The position numbers and the translations under genes are program-made. DNA of 10,253 nt, taken from JBAPRR01 sp049281195. Lineage in GTDB: Bacteria; Actinomycetota; Acidimicrobiia; Acidimicrobiales; CAVXTF01. The stretch covers positions 1 through 10,253 of the forward strand of contig JBAPRR010000245.1 of assembly GCA_049281195.1 (NCBI GenBank), written 5' to 3'. This document shows, one piece after another, positions 6,051 through 10,253 of this stretch (position 1 is its first letter; each line of letters opens with the position of its first letter). The notes under the pieces were generated by a model, which did no database searches, was not told the origin of the DNA, and worked only from the letters and a program-made list of their open reading frames with translations.

Positions 6051-6495
6051 GCTTGAGGGTCGGGTACGAGAAGTCCCTAACCTGCCCGTCGAGGCTCCGT
6101 CCGTTGCACTCTGCATGGGACGAGCGAACGCAGACGCCGATCCGGACCCTGCAAGACCTGCGGCTCTGCCTCACCGCGTCGGCGTCCGCCGTGGTGATGG
6201 AGGTGAACCCGCCATACCCTGCCTAGGTCACGTGCGCGAACGTGCTGGTTAACTCGACCGAGCGACCGGGTACCCCCGACAGACGGACCCTCGAAAGCGA
6301 TGCACCCGTCGGCGAGTGAATGGGGATAATCGCTGGCGATCATGTCGGTGCCGAGAGTTCGTCAGCGTTGTCCGAGCGAGAAGGTGCATCTGGCTTTGCG
6401 GGGGCGCCCACGACCACCTGCCCCTCTGTGGTTTTCTCAGGGCAGTCGGGTCCCACCACGGACTGGCTCAGCCTGCAAGTCTAGGTAGATCACGT
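6051..6495. other. Gene-poor stretch between the kinase and the third methyltransferase
   Basis: I find no ORF with family character, good codon pattern and a ribosome binding site here. The plus-strand frame that ends at 6564 is rich in Cys, Arg and Trp and looks random up to its last 22 codons. The stretch contains one imperfect hairpin (6171-6197) and no recognisable RNA gene or mobile-element remnant. Confidence 0.5.
6171..6197. other. Imperfect hairpin in the gene-poor stretch
   Basis: TCACC at 6171-6175 pairs with GGTGA at 6193-6197. Pairing continues inward through a G-T wobble and two further pairs, one mismatch, and three GC pairs around a CGT loop: eleven pairs in 27 bases. It is about 120 bases after the kinase stop, has no T-run, and could be a distal terminator or chance GC pairing. 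Confidence 0.25.
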
Positions 6496-6564
6496 ATGAG
6501 TGACTTGGCTCTGGATTTGACCCGAACGGTAGCCTTGGTCTTACCGACGAAGGGAGCTGCTTGA
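6496..6564 (+). CDS. Possible 22-codon leader ORF or glycosyltransferase N-terminal remnant
   Basis: An ATG at 6496 opens 22 codons reading M-S-D-L-A-L-D-L-T-R-T-V-A-L-V-L-P-T-K-G-A-A and stops with a TGA that directly abuts the GTG of the methyltransferase at 6565. The V-A-L-V-L-P-T-K element looks like the first beta strand of a family-2 glycosyltransferase, which usually reads V-V-x-P-x-x-N-E. The following methyltransferase belongs to a group often beside or fused to such glycosyltransferases. It may be a relic of a lost partner, a translated leader, or chance. Only AGGT is available as a ribosome binding site. Confidence 0.25.
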   Translation: MSDLALDLTRTVALVLPTKGAA

Positions 6565-7341
6565 GTGAGGCGTGAGCGGTTGTTGTATAACCATCAAGAA
6601 AGTGGTTCCGTTGACTTGCTGGCAGCCGATGCGGAACTGGAGCGCACGCTCGAGGACCTTAGCGACGCTAAAAACTACTCGAATTGGATTTACGATCTAA
6701 CAGCGCCTCATCTCGGCCACCGAGTTCTCGAGGTTGGTGCGGGCCACGGAACAATGACCGAGCTTTTTATAGAACGTGCTGAAAAGGTCGTTGCCACCGA
6801 CGTGACAGAGCGGTGTGCCGACCTGTTGAGCGCGCGGTTCTCCGGGGACCCCCGCGTGGACGTGATGCTCGGGAAGATCTCCGAGGCGGCCGAACACGGA
6901 CCATTTGACAGCGCGGTCCTGATCAACGTGCTGGAACACATTGAAGACGACGACGAAGCACTGGCCCAGCTTTCCGGACTTCTCAAGCCAGGTGGACGAC
7001 TCGTCTTGTGGGTTCCCGCTTTCGCCTTGCTTTATAGCGACTTCGATCGCAGGATTGGTCACTATCGTCGGTATCAACGTAAGAATCTCGCGGCTCAACT
7101 CATGCGATCTGGTTACGAGGTTGTCGATATCAGGTACGTGAACCCTATTGGTGCCGTCGGATGGTTCTTCATTGCGCGCCTGGCGAAGCGAGTCCCGAAC
7201 AGACGAGTGGCGATGATCTTCGATAGATACCTGGTACCGGTTGTCAGTCGTATTGAGAAGAAGTTCCGCCCGCCTTTCGGACAGTCTGTCTTCGCCGTGG
7301 CGATCAAGACGAGTGATGGGTACAACGGGTCGACTCAATGA
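6565..7341 (+). CDS. Class I SAM-dependent methyltransferase of the glycosyltransferase-associated type, 258 aa
   Basis: A methyltransferase with unknown acceptor. The GTG at 6565 is the first start after an in-frame TGA and has AGGGAG at 6551-6556, eight bases upstream. The order of motifs is D-A-K-N-Y-S-N-W-I-Y-D-L (about 34-45), then motif I, V-L-E-V-G-A-G-H-G-T-M-T (about 54-65). V-A-T-D-V (D79) follows, then I-N-V-L-E-H-I-E-D-D (about 120-129), K-P-G-G-R-L-V-L-W-V-P-A (about 141-152), L-Y-S-D-F-D-R-R-I-G-H-Y-R-R-Y (about 156-170), a near-membrane P-I-G-A-V-G-W-F-F-I-A-R-L stretch, and a terminal P-P-F-G-Q-S-V-F-A-V-A. This full pattern matches methyltransferases that occur fused or next to family-2 glycosyltransferases, which suggests a role in glycan or polyprenyl-linked sugar metabolism. 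No glycosyltransferase gene is present here, apart from the small possible remnant immediately upstream. Confidence 0.88.
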   Translation: MRRERLLYNHQESGSVDLLAADAELERTLEDLSDAKNYSNWIYDLTAPHLGHRVLEVGAGHGTMTELFIERAEKVVATDVTERCADLLSARFSGDPRVDVMLGKISEAAEHGPFDSAVLINVLEHIEDDDEALAQLSGLLKPGGRLVLWVPAFALLYSDFDRRIGHYRRYQRKNLAAQLMRSGYEVVDIRYVNPIGAVGWFFIARLAKRVPNRRVAMIFDRYLVPVVSRIEKKFRPPFGQSVFAVAIKTSDGYNGSTQ

Positions 7342-7727
7342 GACCGGGGTTTGAGCGTCGCCCCGATTGCAAGCGAGGATTCACCGCTCGGGCACGGTAA
7401 CGCCGTCCCTGGAGCAACGGCTCAGCATCTGGAGTTCTAAGAGTCGTGGTCTCTGACGGGTCGATCAGGTCGAAACCCGGGTGACCCCCCGGTGCCTAAA
7501 ACGTTGGAGTGTTCGAGCGGTGCCGACGGACGACGTCCTGGCTGCGAAGTCGCGACCCTTCTCGGTGGGCGGTTGCAGTGTCAAATGGTTTGTTCGACCA
7601 GCGAAACAAGTCGTGGTTTGCCAGGAGGAGTTCGCGAGACCCTCGGCCTTGTCATGAACCATCTCACGCTTGAATGCGGCAAGCTATAAGGAATCGCGAG
7701 CCGGGTAACTAGCGAGGAGCCAGGTCG
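7342..7727. other. Non-coding stretch before the secreted-protein gene
   Basis: No supported gene is seen in these 386 bases. Short frames on both strands (such as 7492-7689, plus) lack a ribosome binding site and family character. TATAAG at 7685-7690 is a possible -10 hexamer for the gene at 7728, but a matching -35 is not visible. CGGGG and CCCCG just after the methyltransferase stop could form a five-pair stem with a long loop, too weak to call. Confidence 0.45.
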
Positions 7728-8384
7728 ATGATGTCATCGTCCAACCTGAACACGGTCCGCCTCTTGAAGCAGGGATGCGTTCTCTTTTCGATCGCAGTCC
7801 TTTTGGCGGTTTTAGTGGCAGACGTACCCGTGTATGGGAGCGTGCCTCCTGGAACAAGCGTGACGGCGAGCAGCGCAAAGCTCACGATGAACGTTGAAGT
7901 GGACGGCGTGGCCGATACCGTGACTTGTGCCGAGTTCACAGACACGTTCGCCATCACCTCGAACGAAAACACCGAGGCGACGATCTCACCCCCCACGATC
8001 GCCCACTGCACGGACAGCTTGGCTCCTGATCGAGTTGACGGTTCTGAGACTGTAACTACCAATGACAAGAACGGAAGTTGGATGTTGGAGTCCTCCCGGT
8101 TCGGGACAAGGGCATGTTCCCAGTGTGTCCTCGGCCTGCTGATCCCGAAGGCGGGAGCGACGGTGGCTCCGACCTTGTCGTCCTCTTGTAAAGGAATCCT
8201 GGCACCAGACGGAAGTCAGCTCCTTACCGGGACGTACCAGCCCTCAACTGGAAAACTGAAGTTTAAGAACACACTGGTACCCATCGGCTCCAAAGGGGAT
8301 TGTCACTTCCAATCTCCGCTAACACTCACCGTCACAATCTCGTTCAGCCCGAACCTGGGGCGTGTGCCGCCGTTTGCTTCATAA
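7728..8384 (+). CDS. Secreted six-cysteine hypothetical protein, 218 aa
   Basis: An exported protein of unknown function. GAGGAG at 7714-7719 lies eight bases before the first of two tandem ATGs, so either may start. Residues 11-14 are basic and 17-31 hydrophobic, forming a signal peptide or N-terminal anchor, with possible cleavage near V-Y-G-S (about 35-38). The rest is rich in Thr, Ser and Val with alternating beta-strand patterns (K-L-T-M-N-V-E-V, T-L-T-V-T-I-S-F-S-P). After the signal the cysteines are at 67, 94, 130, 133, 154 and 192, an even six that could form three disulfides outside the cell. Phrases such as V-T-T-N-D-K-N-G-S-W-M-L and L-L-I-P-K-A-G-A-T-V resemble secreted hypothetical proteins of high-GC actinobacteria, from memory. 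No enzyme motif is visible. It stands alone and converges on the Rid-family gene. Confidence 0.8.
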   Translation: MMSSSNLNTVRLLKQGCVLFSIAVLLAVLVADVPVYGSVPPGTSVTASSAKLTMNVEVDGVADTVTCAEFTDTFAITSNENTEATISPPTIAHCTDSLAPDRVDGSETVTTNDKNGSWMLESSRFGTRACSQCVLGLLIPKAGATVAPTLSSSCKGILAPDGSQLLTGTYQPSTGKLKFKNTLVPIGSKGDCHFQSPLTLTVTISFSPNLGRVPPFAS

Positions 8385-8427
8385 GCACTTCACAGGGCTT
8401 CCCGAAATGCAAAGTCAGATACGCGGC

Positions 8428-8808
8428 CTAGGCGATGAAGGCGGTCATCCTGATTGAGACGAGCAATCCTGGCAGCTCGACGCCAAGCCTGGCGACGTAC
8501 CGGGTCGGTGGATCGTGCGGGAACCACAGCGCGTACTCCTCGTTCAAGGCGGCGAAGTCGGCAGGGTTGGTGAGTAGGACTCCCACCTCGATAACGTCAT
8601 CCAGGGTTGCCCCACCGGCGTGAAGGATGGCTTCGCAGTTTGCCAGCGCCTGACGCGTCTGACCTTGGATTGTGTCGTCGACGAGGCTGCCCGTGGACGG
8701 GTCAATGCCGACGATGCCCGAGACGAGAATATGCGGCCCGGCCTTGACTCCCTGGCTGTATAGAGGCGAACTCGGGGCGTTCGCCGTCGTGATTATCTGA
8801 CGTGGCAT
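8428..8808 (-). CDS. Rid (YjgF/YER057c/UK114) family protein, 126 aa
   Basis: Rid proteins form trimers; the archetype RidA hydrolyses reactive enamine/imine intermediates released by PLP enzymes. The length and whole layout fit: S-S-P-L-Y-S-Q-G-V (Y17), I-L-V-S-G-I-V-G-I-D-P-x-T-G, the Q-T-R-Q-A-L-A-N-C-E-A-I-L-x-A-G-G helix, D-V-I-E-V-G-V-L-L-T-N, F-A-A-L-N-E-E-Y, P-P-T-R-Y (R103) and the closing strand. GGGAGG lies six bases before the ATG at 8808. By my alignment from memory, the substrate-binding arginine is kept (R103), but the closing strand reads S-I-R-M-T-A where RidA has the I-E-A glutamate. This suggests a Rid subfamily other than RidA, with a different or no deaminase activity. 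It is a single gene, with an inverted repeat about 30 bases upstream. Confidence 0.92.
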   Translation of the reverse strand: MPRQIITTANAPSSPLYSQGVKAGPHILVSGIVGIDPSTGSLVDDTIQGQTRQALANCEAILHAGGATLDDVIEVGVLLTNPADFAALNEEYALWFPHDPPTRYVARLGVELPGLLVSIRMTAFIA

Positions 8809-8837
8809 AACGGTCCTCCCGGTTTCGTACCGCTACG

Positions 8838-8860
8838 TTCTACAAGGCAGGATCGTAGAA
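8838..8860. promoter_or_regulatory. Inverted repeat upstream of the Rid gene
   Basis: TTCTAC at 8838-8843 and GTAGAA at 8855-8860 form a perfect six-base-pair dyad with an 11-base spacer, centred about 40 bases before the Rid start codon on the minus strand. Spacing and position fit a dimeric regulator's operator in the promoter. No clear -10/-35 pair is visible, so the reading is tentative. Confidence 0.3.
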
Positions 8861-9189
8861 TCTTGTGCACCAACGCGCTGACTCGTCGTGCCGGAACACT
8901 CGTCGTGTGGCGCTCGATCTTTTGTGCCCGCTCCCGAGGCAACGCCTTCGCGAGTACGGCGCCGGGCGGACCGATTGTGCTTCGCCTACTTGACCATTCC
9001 TGCCAATCGGTACGTCGGGTGCCTGTCCAGGCTGTGTCGCGCGCGGTCGTACTCGCGGTCCGCCGGTTTGCATGACCGGCAGTGTCCTGGAAATTGCGCA
9101 ATCTCGCACCAGCGTCCAGACTCAACGTGAGAGTCAACTACGCAACGAAGACTGACTCTGCGGCGAGCAGCCGGACTGTTCGTAACGGT

Positions 9190-9205
9190 GCCACACCGGT
9201 GTGGC
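9190..9205. repeat. Perfect 16-base palindrome
   Basis: GCCACACCGGTGTGGC reads the same on both strands, with no spacer, in the middle of a gene-free stretch. It could be a binding site for a dimeric regulator or a structural element. No gene start lies nearby on either strand, so its role is unknown. Confidence 0.4.
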
Positions 9206-9406
9206 GTTTGAACGGTTCACCGCCCGCGGGTCCTTGTCCTGCCCCAGCAACAGGCGCGACTTCTCAGTCACGGAACCGTCGGCATCGAGCGCATGCTCCC
9301 GAGGCTCATCGCGCCGAGGGTAACGATGTAGCAGCCAGGGCATTGACCCAGTCCGGGAGTGACCCAAGACGGAGGCGAGCAACTCCTTGAGCTGCGACCT
9401 GCCGAG

Positions 9407-9421
9407 CCTCCGTACCGGAGG
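9407..9421 (-). terminator. Hairpin downstream of tRNA-Gly
   Basis: CCTCCG-TAC-CGGAGG is a perfect six-base-pair stem 61 bases past the tRNA 3' end in the direction of tRNA transcription. It could end the tRNA transcript, but it has no T-run. Confidence 0.25.
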
Positions 9422-9482
9422 GGTTTCCACCTTTGCGGACGCTCGGGGCGCTGTTCCAAGCTGTGACCTGCGAAGATGCGAG

Positions 9483-9553
9483 AGCGGGTGACGAGGATCG
9501 AACTCGCATAACCAGCTTGGAAGGCTGGGACTCTGCCATTGAGCTACACCCGC
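9483..9553 (-). tRNA. tRNA-Gly (anticodon UCC)
   Basis: A complete cloverleaf is read on the minus strand. The acceptor stem GCGGGTG (from 9553) pairs with CACCCGC, with T as discriminator base at 9483. The D arm is GCTC-AATGGCA-GAGT with a closing G-U pair. The anticodon stem is CCAGC / GCTGG around loop CTTCCAA, which gives anticodon TCC (plus-strand bases 9519-9521) for GGA and GGG glycine codons. The T arm is GCGAG-TTCGATC-CTCGT, also with one G-U pair. CCA is not encoded. The total is 71 bases before CCA addition, normal for a glycine tRNA with a short variable loop. Confidence 0.97.
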
Positions 9554-9624
9554 GGAGCCCTTTGAGGCTAGTCAACTCTGAGGGGCGGGCAGAAACTCGA
9601 GGGCTGGCCAAGATAGAGCGAGCA

Positions 9625-9662
9625 CCGACCCGGACGCATGGTCGCGTCATGCGCCGGGTCGG
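9625..9662 (-). terminator. Strong hairpin terminator for the permease gene
   Basis: The arms at 9625-9640 and 9648-9662 pair over 15 base pairs, with a single bulged A at 9634 and a seven-base loop (9641-9647). The hairpin begins 20 bases past the permease stop on the minus strand and lies between that gene and tRNA-Gly. It lacks a T-run, as is common for high-GC actinobacterial terminators. Function is inferred from stability and position. Confidence 0.55.
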
Positions 9663-9682
9663 GTCGCTTCAGCGCGGGACCG

Positions 9683-10253
9683 TTACGCCGATTCCGCGAT
9701 CAGCCCGCTCGAGGCGGTTCCGACGCTCACCGGTGACTCGACTCGATCGGGCGAGGCGGAGCCCTTCGCCTCGACACGGTCACCGTCATTGGCGCCGGGG
9801 TACTGGGGAGCGGACGCAAGATCCACTGCGATCTCGGTGAGAATCCCCGGACGGCGTCTACTGGAGACGAACAACCAGGCGCCTCCGATCAGCATGTAGC
9901 CGAGGAAGATGTACGGGAAGATGTTGACCGGAAATGGCGGAGCGGGGTAGAAGCTCCCGATCGTCGGAACGAGAAGGCAGAGGAACGCAAGAACCGCAAC
10001 GACCACGTTGATCGGTTTGATCTCGCCCCGCTTGCGCAGGTACACGGGAGCAGCGATCGAGATGAGAAAGTACGCGGTCAGAAACCCGAAAGCTGCGAGC
10101 GTGCCTGCATCGTCGAAGATCGTGAGCGGAACTGTGAAGGCCGACAGGATGATCGGGATCGCAAGGATCACGCAGACGTACGCAGTGATCGCGACGTGCG
10201 GTGTCCTGTTTAGATGGTGGACCTTGCCGAAGTGGCTCGGTAGGACCGTGTGC
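9683..10253 (-). CDS. APC-superfamily amino-acid permease, C-terminal part (5' truncated by window)
   Basis: The reading frame runs through the right edge, so the gene starts outside the window and about 189 C-terminal residues are visible; the GTG at 10171 is internal. The first residues read L-P-S-H-F-G-K-V-H-H-L-N-R-T-P-H-V-A-I, the cytoplasmic loop typical of amino-acid/polyamine permeases. Hydrophobic helices follow (I-L-A-I-P-I-I-L-S, T-L-A-A-F-G-F-L-T-A-Y-F-L-I-S-I-A-A-P-V-Y-L, V-V-V-A-V-L-A-F-L-C-L-L-V-P, I-F-P-Y-I-F-L-G-Y-M-L-I-G-G-A-W-L). A polar cytoplasmic tail of about 55 residues starts at S-S-R-R-R-P-G and ends at a TAA. The substrate cannot be read from this part. A strong hairpin follows the stop. 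Confidence 0.88.
   Translation of the reverse strand, partial: HTVLPSHFGKVHHLNRTPHVAITAYVCVILAIPIILSAFTVPLTIFDDAGTLAAFGFLTAYFLISIAAPVYLRKRGEIKPINVVVAVLAFLCLLVPTIGSFYPAPPFPVNIFPYIFLGYMLIGGAWLFVSSRRRPGILTEIAVDLASAPQYPGANDGDRVEAKGSASPDRVESPVSVGTASSGLIAESA

Larger units (their letters stand above)
8861..9482. other. Gene-free stretch between the Rid gene and tRNA-Gly
   Basis: All six frames here have short, Arg-, Ser- and Pro-rich translations with no family character or ribosome binding sites. It contains a perfect 16-base palindrome at 9190-9205 and a small hairpin at 9407-9421. I see no integrase, transposase fragment or tRNA-end duplication, although such a gap next to a tRNA can mark an old integration site. 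Confidence 0.45.

Noticed and set aside
6316..6495. N-terminal part of an 82-codon plus-strand frame
   Set aside because: The translation is Cys/Arg/Trp-rich without family character or ribosome binding site; only the last 22 codons, from the ATG at 6496, merit mention.
6517..6545. TTGACC as the -35 of a sigma-70-type promoter for the third methyltransferase
   Set aside because: No -10 hexamer of TANNNT form lies at 16-18 bases spacing.
7492..7689. 65-codon plus-strand frame
   Set aside because: It has no ribosome binding site, a biased composition and no recognisable motif.
9134..9430. 98-codon minus-strand frame near the tRNA, considered as an integrase or transposase remnant
   Set aside because: No catalytic or family motif could be found and the composition looks random.

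Overview
The window is high-GC bacterial chromosome with GTG starts, short gaps and purine-rich ribosome binding sites. The gene families (an Abhydrolase_10-type hydrolase, an SPFH protein followed by a small ribbon-helix-helix protein, a six-cysteine secreted protein and a stand-alone tRNA-Gly) suggest an actinobacterium. A deep-branching lineage such as Acidimicrobiia or Thermoleophilia is possible, but this is inference and the sequence does not settle it. I see no transposase, integrase, CRISPR array, phage gene or replication gene.

Layout from left to right. (1) 3-515: 3' end of an alpha/beta-hydrolase-domain gene, convergent with a small helical hypothetical gene at 554-811 (minus). (2) 952-1737: first SAM methyltransferase. 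(3) 1961-2227: 88-residue hypothetical with a good ribosome binding site. (4) 2312-4468: a same-strand block holding a multipass membrane protein with a duplicated E-x-x-E motif, an SPFH/band-7 membrane protein, and a 66-residue ribbon-helix-helix protein with an AT-hook-like tail, which starts inside the SPFH stop codon. An AT-rich island of palindromic repeats precedes the SPFH gene. (5) 4495-5130 (minus): second methyltransferase, divergent from an APH-fold kinase at 5175-6050 across 44 bases. (6) 6565-7341: third methyltransferase, of the type often linked or fused to family-2 glycosyltransferases. (7) 7728-8384: secreted six-cysteine protein. (8) 8428-8808 (minus): Rid-family protein. (9) 9483-9553 (minus): tRNA-Gly(UCC). 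(10) 9683-10253 (minus): C-terminal part of an APC-type amino-acid permease ending in a strong hairpin.

Most genes are unrelated single-gene units. The part that looks like a designed system is the SPFH/ribbon-helix-helix pair. Translational coupling ties a membrane-scaffold protein to a probable DNA-binding protein, and two octamers one helical turn apart lie just upstream as a candidate autoregulatory operator. The duplicated-motif membrane protein immediately upstream may be a metal or cation transporter and may or may not belong to the same unit. Three sizeable gene-free stretches (6051-6564, 7342-7727, 8861-9482) hold no convincing long ORF, only a few dyads and one tiny ORF.
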